A stretch of DNA of 7,414 nucleotides, taken from Methanobacterium sp. (lineage in GTDB: Archaea > Methanobacteriota > Methanobacteria > Methanobacteriales > Methanobacteriaceae). The position numbers and the translations under genes are program-made. The notes beneath the pieces are model-generated. The model saw only the letters and a program-made list of their open reading frames with translations. It made no database searches and was not told where the DNA came from. The stretch covers positions 1 to 7,414 of the forward strand of contig JAUNXM010000099.1 in the NCBI GenBank assembly GCA_030539815.1, in the 5' to 3' direction. Position 1 is the stretch's first letter. The number at the start of each line of letters is the position of its first letter. Below are positions 1-6,214 of this stretch, piece by piece.

Positions 1-25
1 TCCTTGGTGGATTCTCTTGGTTGCC

Positions 26-1054
26 ACTAAAATCAGACCATATTGGGATTGAAATTTTTTTTGTGTGGGTGCAGAAATATAATGAGAGGTGGACTAAAAT
101 CAGACCATATTGGGATTGAAATTGATCAATTAGCATCAAACAGCACCAGAAACTCTGGAACTAAAATCAGACCATATTGGGATTGAAATATAGTTATGGT
201 CTTTCAAGGCAGCTGCCATGAACACACTAAAATCAGACCATATTGGGATTGAAATTGACTTGTGCGAGCATAATCAGCCACGCTCTGTGACTAAAATCAG
301 ACCATATTGGGATTGAAATCAGCCTGGGAGGTCATCAACATGGCAGAGGCTGAAGACTAAAATCAGACCATATTGGGATTGAAATACGTATTAGCTAAAG
401 TGTACATAAAAATCCCCTGGAGGAACTAAAATCAGACCATATTGGGATTGAAATACAGAAAACGGACAACGTACAGGACAAAGCCCAACACTAAAATCAG
501 ACCATATTGGGATTGAAATAGGTCACGATACCCCCATGCAGGGGCTACATCAACAGACTAAAATCAGACCATATTGGGATTGAAATCTAGTACTGATTTT
601 GAGAATCTTTTGAATGATGAAAAACTAAAATCAGACCATATTGGGATTGAAATCACACTCATCATATTGATGGTACACCCAGAAACATAGACTAAAATCA
701 GACCATATTGGGATTGAAATTGCATTCCTTCACCAAGTAATCCTCCACCAATACCGGACTAAAATCAGACCATATTGGGATTGAAATCACATTAAGCGGT
801 GGTTTCCTAATTCCCATACCTCTACTAAAATCAGACCATATTGGGATTGAAATCTTTCAGTTTCATTCCCTTTTCATGGAAAGGTTTCAACTAAAATCAG
901 ACCATATCGGGATTGAAATTTTTTCAGTCCATTGGAGGGCTCTTTTATTTAGAACAACTAAAATCAGACCATATTGGGATTGAAATTTTTTCTCCTAAGA
1001 ATTAGGGGGAAACAAGGAGCAAAACTAAAATCAAAACCCTGTTTTAATTGAAAT
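26..1054 (+). CRISPR. CRISPR array, leader-distal part, 16 repeats including a degenerate last one
   Basis: A 30-bp repeat beginning ACTAAAATCAGACC and ending GGGATTGAAAT starts at 26, 93, 160, 226, 290, 356, 425, 490, 557, 624, 691, 758, 824, 890 and 957, with a degenerate copy at 1024-1054. The 15 complete spacers are 34-39 bp (mostly 36-37) and all different; bases 1-25 are the end of a further spacer, so the array continues to the left. Fourteen repeats are identical; the copy at 890 has one T-to-C change at 908. The ATTGAAA(T) end is the usual 5' handle of type I-B-like crRNAs, which places transcription on the + strand. The decayed repeat on the right then marks the old, leader-distal end. 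From memory the repeat resembles the Methanothermobacter family. No cas gene is visible, so the subtype is inferred from the repeat only. Confidence 0.98.
1024..1054 (+). repeat. degenerate terminal CRISPR repeat
   Basis: The first 10 bases (ACTAAAATCA) and last 8 bases (ATTGAAAT) match the consensus repeat, but the core between them is replaced and the copy is 31 rather than 30 bp. The new core reads AAAAC-CCT-GTTTT (1033-1045), a perfect 5-bp stem with a 3-nt loop. Degenerate repeats are normal at the leader-distal end of arrays; the retained handle and the self-complementary core are the odd part. Confidence 0.9.
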
Positions 1055-1146
1055 TTCATGAATAATGTTTACGCCCTAAGTGAAAAGATTTTTAATCCAA
1101 TCATGTAAACTTATTAATGATCAGGATAATAAGAAAATACAAATAC

Positions 1147-1171
1147 TTTAAAAGATAATATTATCTTGGTG
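1147..1171 (+). promoter_or_regulatory. TATA box, palindromic operator and RBS of the AbrB-like gene
   Basis: A TATA-like box TTTAAAAG (1147-1154) lies about 25-30 bp upstream of the start. It overlaps a perfect 16-bp palindrome AAGATAATATTATCTT (1152-1167). GGTG (1168-1171) follows as a ribosome binding site, 6 nt before the ATG. A further half-site GATAATA is at 1125-1131, and a 7-bp inverted repeat CTTATTA/TAATAAG spans 1110-1133. A symmetric site overlapping the TATA box and probable transcription start would be suitable for autorepression by the dimeric protein encoded just downstream; that role is inferred. Confidence 0.6.
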
Positions 1172-1177
1172 TTTTAA

Positions 1178-1360
1178 ATGGGTCAATCAGAGATCTCAGA
1201 AGATTATAGCATATTAATTCCTAAAGAAGTAAGGGAAAAATTCAATGTTGAACCCGGAGATGTCCTTAAATGGACAATTGAGGATGATATAATTAATGTT
1301 TCTTTTCATAAAGTAATATATTTGGGGGATATCATTGCCCGGGCGAAAAACAAAGATTAA
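1178..1360 (+). CDS. AbrB/MazE/SpoVT-family DNA-binding protein (orphan antitoxin-like regulator)
   Basis: This 60-residue protein carries the swapped-hairpin AbrB signature: a short strand, then LIPKEVREKFNVEPGDVLKW (residues 13-32), then an acidic turn and a strand (IINVSF, 38-43). The IPKxVRxxxxxxPGD core is what defines MazE/AbrB-type transcription factors and antitoxins, which dimerise to bind palindromic DNA. The tail (residues 47-60, containing GDIIARAKNKD) is short and basic, like toxin-contacting tails of antitoxins, but no toxin ORF follows: 1361-1603 is non-coding. The start is supported by GGTG 6 nt upstream and the TATA box/palindrome before it. It sits 123 bp past the end of the CRISPR array, on the same strand. 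It may be an antitoxin whose toxin was lost or lies elsewhere, or a simple autoregulated repressor. Confidence 0.85.
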   Translation: MGQSEISEDYSILIPKEVREKFNVEPGDVLKWTIEDDIINVSFHKVIYLGDIIARAKNKD

Positions 1361-1419
1361 ATAGTAATTATGTAATATCCTGGAGAATACCCTATTGGTT
1401 AATAGATGGCATCCCTATG

Positions 1420-1530
1420 CATCGCTAATATGGCATCAAGACCTATGAACCATTCCTCCCGGAACTCATTGGGCACATCGCTAATATAACATCAAGGGCT
1501 ATGACCAGTACTAGTACCCGTTCACTGGCC
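1420..1530. repeat. degenerate tandem repeat, about two 55-56 bp units
   Basis: CATCGCTAATAT at 1420 recurs at 1476. The first 29 bp of each unit (1420-1448 and 1476-1504) match at 25 of 29 positions. The second halves are more diverged but still align (CCCGGAACTCATTGGGC against CCCGTTCACTGGCC). Partial unit edges appear on both sides: GGCATCCCTATG at 1409-1420 and CATC at 1531. The stretch from 1361 to 1603 holds no convincing gene. It also contains a CTATT-GGTT-AATAG hairpin (1392-1405) and a 10-bp palindrome GTACTAGTAC (1508-1517). Function unknown. Confidence 0.7.
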
Positions 1531-1603
1531 CATCCTACCAGGTTATAGGCTTAAATCTAATCATTTGCTTAAAATTTAATCTAAGTTCTTTTCTTTGAAT
1601 TTG

Positions 1604-2035
1604 TTAAACTAATCCATTAAGGAGTAATGTGAATATTACGTAGAATATTATCACAGATATAATGAAAACCAGGATCTTAAATAGTGTACCTCTCCGTCCT
1701 TTAGAAGTTTTAACAATTTCATCCCCAGGTTTACTCTCACTGGACTGAATATCTGCAATTTGATCCTCTTCTGGTTCTACAGTTTCAATTTTCCCGGTAA
1801 TTGATACAGAATCCTCTTCTTCTTCAGCAGCGGCTTCAACATCCATCTGGTCGATAATTTTCTGGGCTTCAGCAGCAGTTTCGTCATTTTTACGATTCAC
1901 ATTCTCTTTTTTAAGTTTTATCAGTGCGGTGCCTTCTTTAAAACCTAAATCTTCAGCAGGACTGCCACACTCTGGACAAATTCCCTCAACCCGCCGGATA
2001 TTACCACAATTCGGATTTGAACACATAGATGCCAT
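1604..2035 (-). CDS. zinc-ribbon protein with a C-terminal transmembrane anchor, function unknown
   Basis: This 143-residue protein has an N-terminal four-cysteine zinc ribbon (C5, C10, C20, C23; spacing CX4C-X9-CX2C). A long polar, acidic linker follows (about residues 45-110, including AAAEEEED). The protein ends with one strongly hydrophobic segment (about 118-141) preceded by the basic cluster KGRRG. The arrangement suggests a tail-anchored membrane protein with the zinc ribbon in the cytoplasm, by the positive-inside rule. The start at 2035 is supported by GGGGATC on the minus strand, 7 nt upstream; the ATG at codon 4 would be too far from it. I recognise the architecture, not the gene. 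Similar small zinc-ribbon membrane proteins are frequent in Methanobacteriales, mostly without assigned function. It is divergent from the other zinc-ribbon membrane gene at 2261. Confidence 0.85.
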   Translation of the reverse strand: MASMCSNPNCGNIRRVEGICPECGSPAEDLGFKEGTALIKLKKENVNRKNDETAAEAQKIIDQMDVEAAAEEEEDSVSITGKIETVEPEEDQIADIQSSESKPGDEIVKTSKGRRGTLFKILVFIISVIIFYVIFTLLLNGLV

Positions 2036-2078
2036 TTTCTTTGATCCCCTTCACATTATTTTTATAGATTTTCAGGTG

Positions 2079-2097
2079 TACTCTGTTAAACAAAGTA
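2079..2097. promoter_or_regulatory. imperfect palindrome upstream of the minus-strand zinc-ribbon gene
   Basis: TACTCTGTT and AACAAAGTA flank a single central A, giving two 9-bp arms with one mismatch. It lies 44 bp upstream of the minus-strand start at 2035. TATA-like sequences are nearby on the minus strand (CTATAAAAAT close to 2060-2068 and ATTATACT close to 2097-2104). The position suits an operator; this is an inference from symmetry and location. Confidence 0.4.
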
Positions 2098-2120
2098 TAA
2101 TATTTGATTGTAGTATTTGA

Positions 2121-2166
2121 TGATTTATAATAGGAGCGGTAAATGATTTATAATGTGGGCTGTAAA
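2121..2166. repeat. 23-bp tandem duplication in a divergent promoter region
   Basis: Two adjacent 23-bp copies (2121-2143 and 2144-2166) match at 19 of 23 positions. Each starts TGATTTATAAT and ends GTAAA. Each carries TTTATAAT, which reads as a good archaeal TATA box on the + strand and as ATTATAAA on the minus strand. The duplication lies between two divergent genes with the same architecture, so it may supply promoters or binding sites to either; unproven. Confidence 0.6.
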
Positions 2167-2260
2167 TAGTACCCGGTGGAATACTAAAACTTGTCCAGTG
2201 GATGGAAAGTCCAATAACATTAAATGAAGGATGATATGTATTTAGTATAAGGTGACTAAT

Positions 2261-2668
2261 TTGCGATGTCCGAAATGTGGAGTAGAATATCCAGAAAACT
2301 CAGACCGCTGCCAGTTTTGCGGTAATCCAAAAAACCCCTCTCCAGAAGTTAAATGGAATAAGGGTCAAAAAATCAACTCAAACGAACTGAAAAATGAACA
2401 AGATACTAAAAAGTCGCACTTTGTGGCCAAACTCCTGGGATTCATTGGAATAATATTTTTCATCCCCTTAACCCTGGCCTCAGGAATCTACCTCCTAACC
2501 CGGGGAGAAAAAAATGCCAAGTACTGGGGTATAGCGTTCATAATAATGGGACTAATATTTTGGGGAATTGGAGCCTATCTAGTTTATACCATGGGATACG
2601 ATAAGGTTATGGCAACTTATAACCTCACCAACTATTATAATTTAACCAATTACGGTCTAAAATTTTAG
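2261..2668 (+). CDS. zinc-ribbon protein with two transmembrane segments, function unknown
   Basis: The protein begins with a classic rubredoxin-like zinc ribbon, RCPKCG...CQFCG, whose cysteines have spacing CX2C-X10-CX2C. A polar linker of about 35 residues follows, then two hydrophobic segments (about residues 58-80 and 88-109) joined by a short charged turn (TRGEKNAKY), and a polar C-terminal tail. I chose TTG at 2261 as the start because GGTGA (2251-2255) lies 5 nt before it and the protein then opens MRCPKC. A GTG at 2252 in the same frame would add three residues but sits inside that ribosome binding site. The tail contains a duplicated NLTNY (separated by one Y). An oligo-T stretch 40 bp downstream probably ends the transcript. 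Zinc-ribbon/DUF-type membrane proteins like this are common in methanogens with no proven role. Confidence 0.82.
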   Translation: MRCPKCGVEYPENSDRCQFCGNPKNPSPEVKWNKGQKINSNELKNEQDTKKSHFVAKLLGFIGIIFFIPLTLASGIYLLTRGEKNAKYWGIAFIIMGLIFWGIGAYLVYTMGYDKVMATYNLTNYYNLTNYGLKF

Positions 2669-2707
2669 AAAAAGAACATCTACTTCATTTAAAACTTACT
2701 TCATCTA

Positions 2708-2729
2708 TTTTTTTAAAATTTTCATTTTT
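2708..2729 (+). terminator. oligo-T terminator after the zinc-ribbon membrane gene
   Basis: Runs of seven T (2708-2714), four T (2719-2722) and five T (2725-2729) on the + strand follow 40 bp after the stop codon, with no stable hairpin needed. Archaeal RNA polymerase terminates at such oligo-T tracts, so this is the likely end of the upstream transcript. Confidence 0.55.
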
Positions 2730-2915
2730 CACCAAATCAGAATTTTAAGGTCCAATAAAGATAAGAATAAGGGCCAAGTCTGTAACCTTTTCTGTAAAGA
2801 TCGGTTATAATCATCCTCTATCTAAAAAAAATGATGAAGGAATGAGAAGAGTATTCTTGATTTAAATTAAATAAAATGAAGGTAGTTATAGAATAATTAT
2901 ATTAGATTGTTTCAT

Positions 2916-2990
2916 TTAAATTATAATTTAAGTTCAAGGCAGATTGATTTAAGTTTAAAAAGGTATTTACAAGATTTAGTGTAATAGGAG
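2916..2990 (+). promoter_or_regulatory. control region and RBS of the HisG-like gene
   Basis: The region contains a perfect 16-bp palindrome TTAAATTATAATTTAA (2916-2931). The 9-mer ATTTAAGTT occurs twice, at 2926-2934 and 2947-2955, exactly 21 bp apart (two helical turns). A TATA-like TTTAAAAA lies at 2954-2961. AGGAG (2986-2990) is the ribosome binding site, 8 nt before the ATG at 2999, and it fixes the start. The second 9-mer abuts the TATA box, so a factor binding both copies could block TBP; this is inferred. Confidence 0.5.
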
Positions 2991-2998
2991 TTATTAAA

Positions 2999-3988
2999 AT
3001 GGAAAAAATAATACTCGGCCTTCCTAAGGGAAGTTTAAATAATGTTAACCGGGGAAATACTTACCAGTTATTTGTGGATGCAGGTTACGAGGTTCGCGGA
3101 TACGAACCTGGGAAGGAAGAAAACGAAATCACCATAACCAACGACCCTGAAATCAAGGGATTCCTAACCAGGCCCCAGAGCGCACCGGTAGAACTCAACC
3201 GACAGATCCTTGACCTGGCAATCATCGGGGAAGACTGGGTTCGGGAAGAATCAGTGAATCTAAAGGAACAACTCATAAAAAAAGTTGGAGATCTTGACTA
3301 CGGTCAAACCCGGCTGATAGTGGCTATTCCTAACGATGATCCATATGAATCCCTATCAGAATTCTTCAGAGCCAACAAGGACCGGGAAAATCCCATCCTC
3401 TGCTTCACCGAGTACCCTAACCTTACTCGGCAATTTTTCATGGAAAACGAGGGTTACCGGGAACTATTCGGCCAAAGTAAGCCTTTAGTCCAGGTACGTG
3501 GACTGTGGGATGGGGACAATGAAATGGTACAGATCATCAACTCCGACGGGGCCACCGAGGTCTACATAGCCAAAGGTGCCGATCTGGTGGTGGACAATAC
3601 TCAGACTGGCAGCAGCCTCCGAAAAGCAGGACTCAAAATTCTGGAAACCATAATGGAATCCAGCGCAGGATTATATGCAGGCCCTAGCTGCACACAGGAA
3701 AAGGCTGAAAAGGCAAAAATAATATTTGAACAATTATTCGGGGCTATAAATGCAAGAAAATACTTCGATGTTAAGTTTAACATTGCTAACCAGGAACTGG
3801 GCCCGGTAAAGGATTTCCTAATGTCCAATGAATACTGCTCTGATGAACCCACTGCAGTTAAAGGAAGCAGCTTCTCTCAAGTTAATGTCTTGATTCCTAA
3901 AAATAAATTCCCAGAAATGTTAAAAGGGATAAAAACCTTCGGAGCCTCGGCAATAGTCCGTGAAAATGTAAAGCAGTATGTTCAGTAA
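2999..3988 (+). CDS. hisG: ATP phosphoribosyltransferase (HisG) family protein, divergent long form
   Basis: HisG joins ATP and PRPP to give phosphoribosyl-ATP, the committed step of histidine synthesis in the cytoplasm. The family is shown by LGLPKGSL (residues 6-13), RPQSAP (58-63), DLAIIGED (72-79), [12 protein letters not shown] (100-111) and [12 protein letters not shown] (136-147). The PRPP-binding stretch [14 protein letters not shown] (199-212) is followed by [13 protein letters not shown]. The C-terminal 80 residues end [12 protein letters not shown], like the regulatory ACT-like HisG_C domain of the long, HisZ-independent form. At 329 residues it is longer than the usual 285-300, with extra sequence near residues 30-56. 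The PRPP motif departs from the usual STGxTL, with GSSL in place of GTTL or GATL. No other his gene is adjacent, which is common in methanogens. It could be the cell's only HisG or a paralogue with an altered role. The start is set by AGGAG 8 nt upstream. Confidence 0.85.
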   Translation: MEKIILGLPKGSLNNVNRGNTYQLFVDAGYEVRGYEPGKEENEITITNDPEIKGFLTRPQSAPVELNRQILDLAIIGEDWVREESVNLKEQLIKKVGDLDYGQTRLIVAIPNDDPYESLSEFFRANKDRENPILCFTEYPNLTRQFFMENEGYRELFGQSKPLVQVRGLWDGDNEMVQIINSDGATEVYIAKGADLVVDNTQTGSSLRKAGLKILETIMESSAGLYAGPSCTQEKAEKAKIIFEQLFGAINARKYFDVKFNIANQELGPVKDFLMSNEYCSDEPTAVKGSSFSQVNVLIPKNKFPEMLKGIKTFGASAIVRENVKQYVQ

Positions 3989-3998
3989 AAAGGCTATT

Positions 3999-4021
3999 AG
4001 GGGGTTTTCAATCCCCTTTTT
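3999..4021 (+). terminator. hairpin plus oligo-T terminator after the HisG-like gene
   Basis: AGGGGG (3999-4004) pairs with CCCCTT (4013-4018), including one G-T wobble, around an 8-nt loop. Five T (4017-4021) overlap and follow the stem. It starts 11 bp after the stop codon and would end the HisG transcript before the convergent minus-strand operon. Confidence 0.75.
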
Positions 4022-4061
4022 AGGATGAATTCGGCTCTTGTTATACCTAATGGATTGGTTT

Positions 4062-4085
4062 ATAACCTATCAATGGATAGGTTAT
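4062..4085. repeat. perfect inverted repeat, 10-bp stem and 4-nt loop
   Basis: ATAACCTATC (4062-4071) and GATAGGTTAT (4076-4085) are exact reverse complements around the loop AATG. It lies between convergent genes, 41 bp past the HisG terminator and 92 bp before the end of the minus-strand operon. No oligo-T follows on either strand, so it is not a typical terminator. It could be an RNA 3'-end stabiliser, a protein site or a mobile palindromic element. Confidence 0.7.
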
Positions 4086-4177
4086 CATAGATGCAAGATC
4101 ACCTTCATGATGGGTCTTTCTGGATAAGTGGGAAATTCTACTTTTTCATTGGGACTTAGCCATCCTTATGTTCAATC

Positions 4178-4645
4178 TTATGTCACGACTTTTTCAGCCA
4201 GTTTTTTTAATATACTTAGAGCTTTAGGCCAGGTTTTCTCTGACATCTCCAACATCTCTGGATCCACATCCCCATCTGAAATTAAATCAACCAGTAGTTC
4301 AGTTTTACCATCCACATCCTTAAAGGTGTAATTTTCAAGTGAACCGGCCCATTCTTTAGCTTCCTGGCTTGAAATATCCTCTTCGCCGTTGGACACTAAA
4401 CCAAGACTTTCTATGGAAATATACTCATATCTACGGTTCTCTTTTATTCGGCTTACCATCCCCGACTCTTTACCTATCTCATCCGGTGCAAGGAACAGTA
4501 TTTTACTTCCCTCATCCCAATCACCGACGTAGCTAGAACCAGGCATAAAAACGTCTGTCCATTTTTCATAGGTATCCTTATTGAGCATGGTTTCCCAGAC
4601 CTTTTCTTTAGGTGCATTTATAACCACTGAATATTGTAGTTTCAT
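4178..4645 (-). CDS. SRPBCC (START/Bet v 1-like) domain protein
   Basis: This 155-residue protein has the helix-grip signature at its N terminus: YSVVINAPKEKVWETMLNKDTYEKWTDVF, i.e. strand, AP(K)E(K)VW helix, then xxYxxW. WDEGSKILFL and a C-terminal amphipathic helix (SEKTWPKALSILKKLAEKV) follow. The family forms a deep hydrophobic cavity for lipid-like or aromatic ligands; the ligand cannot be told from the sequence. The ATG at 4645 is chosen because AGGAG lies 10 nt upstream on the minus strand and the protein then opens MKLQYSVVINAP. The in-frame ATG at 4675 has no ribosome binding site and adds ten unrelated residues. It is the last gene of a three-gene operon, 43 bp after the PhnB-like gene. 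No clear terminator is seen downstream on the minus strand. Confidence 0.87.
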   Translation of the reverse strand: MKLQYSVVINAPKEKVWETMLNKDTYEKWTDVFMPGSSYVGDWDEGSKILFLAPDEIGKESGMVSRIKENRRYEYISIESLGLVSNGEEDISSQEAKEWAGSLENYTFKDVDGKTELLVDLISDGDVDPEMLEMSEKTWPKALSILKKLAEKVVT

Positions 4646-4688
4646 AAATTTAACACTCCTTAAAAAACTTTTCATCGGTTATCTGTAT

Positions 4689-5174
4689 TTATCTGACTAT
4701 TCTTCCCTCATACGCTTGCTTTAACTTATCTATGTCCAGTTTATACATCTGTATCATGGCCTCCATTACCCGCTGGGATTTCTCAGGGTTTGGATCACTC
4801 AAGTATTCATCTAAAAGACTGGGAATGATTTGCCAGGCTAAACCAAATTTATCCTTAATCCAACCGGGTCCCAGTTCCATTCCTCCCTTTTTGAGTTTCT
4901 CCCACAAATTGTCAATCTCTTCCTGGGTATCGCAGTTCACGAATAACGATAAAGCTTCTGAAAATTTGAATTGTGGATTATCATTTAATGCATAGAAATC
5001 CTGCCCTTCCAGTTGGAAGGTAACAGACATAACTGTTCCTTCCGGGCCGGGGCCGGATTTCCCGTATCGCACAGTATTCACGATCTTTGAGTTTTTAAAG
5101 ATGGAGGTATAGAATTCAGCTGCCTCTTCAGCTTTACTATCTTCAAACCATAAGAATGGTACTATTTTTTGCAT
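4689..5174 (-). CDS. PhnB-type VOC (glyoxalase/bleomycin-resistance-like) protein
   Basis: The protein of 161 residues opens [20 protein letters not shown], followed by [53 protein letters not shown], and [12 protein letters not shown] with [16 protein letters not shown]. This is the PhnB/'3-demethylubiquinone-9 3-methyltransferase' Pfam group, a misleading old name for VOC-fold proteins with no proven methyltransferase role. Most relatives have CGW before the KDK(F/Y)GLxWQ motif; here it is PGW, so the cysteine is missing. I place the start at 5174 because AGGGG lies 9 nt upstream. An ATG at 5183, three codons earlier, would overlap the previous stop as ATGA but leaves no room for that binding site. 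Tight spacing to the fusion gene upstream indicates co-transcription. The substrate is unknown. Confidence 0.88.
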   Translation of the reverse strand: MQKIVPFLWFEDSKAEEAAEFYTSIFKNSKIVNTVRYGKSGPGPEGTVMSVTFQLEGQDFYALNDNPQFKFSEALSLFVNCDTQEEIDNLWEKLKKGGMELGPGWIKDKFGLAWQIIPSLLDEYLSDPNPEKSQRVMEAMIQMYKLDIDKLKQAYEGRIVR

Positions 5175-5179
5175 TCTGA

Positions 5180-5998
<819 letters not shown>

Positions 5999-6005
5999 AC
6001 TCTAA

Positions 6006-6040
6006 CACCTCTTTTTAACTAAATAGATGAATAAATAATT
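6006..6040 (-). promoter_or_regulatory. promoter and RBS of the VOC/SRPBCC operon
   Basis: On the minus strand an AT-rich TATA-like TTATTTAT (about 6031-6038) is followed by AGAGGTG (6006-6012), 7 nt before the ATG at 5998. The spacing implies a very short leader. It is the only obvious promoter for the three minus-strand genes, which supports a single transcript. Confidence 0.5.
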
Positions 6041-6214
6041 TCTAATTAATTTTGAATTCATTTAAGCCAGGCTTTGCATACGTTTTATGGGTGAATAGTA
6101 TCTTATTATAATAATCTTAAATCACTCTAAATCAATGTTTACCGCCTTATTACACTATATCTATCAATTTTAGAATAATAATATTTCTATCAGTTAAACA
6201 CATACCTGTCTAAA

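Larger units (their letters stand above)
2669..2998. other. 330-bp AT-rich intergenic region before the HisG-like gene
   Basis: No coding region is convincing here. After the oligo-T terminator there is a short direct repeat TCTGTAA (2779-2785 and 2791-2797) and the weak pair TAACC...GGTTA. Near the downstream gene there is a palindrome and a repeated 9-mer, listed separately. The length is generous for a single promoter and could hold a regulated leader, but I see no recognisable riboswitch or small RNA. Confidence 0.5.

Noticed and set aside
1406..1489. Short + strand open frame with repeated MAS- and AN-containing peptide across the tandem repeat
   Set aside because: About 28 codons, no ribosome binding site, and explained by the DNA repeat.
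1420..1504. Two-repeat CRISPR-like arrangement (29-bp repeats with a 27-bp gap)
   Set aside because: The repeats match at only 25 of 29 positions, do not resemble the array repeat, and the 'spacer' resembles the sequence after the second copy, so a tandem repeat explains it better.
3601..3852. 83-codon minus-strand frame inside the HisG-like gene
   Set aside because: It is a shadow of a gene with clear family motifs on the + strand, with no binding site or motif of its own.
4732..4995. 87-codon + strand frame opposite the PhnB-like gene, with similar frames at 4128-4331 and 5756-6022
   Set aside because: The minus-strand products match known folds; these are antisense shadows.
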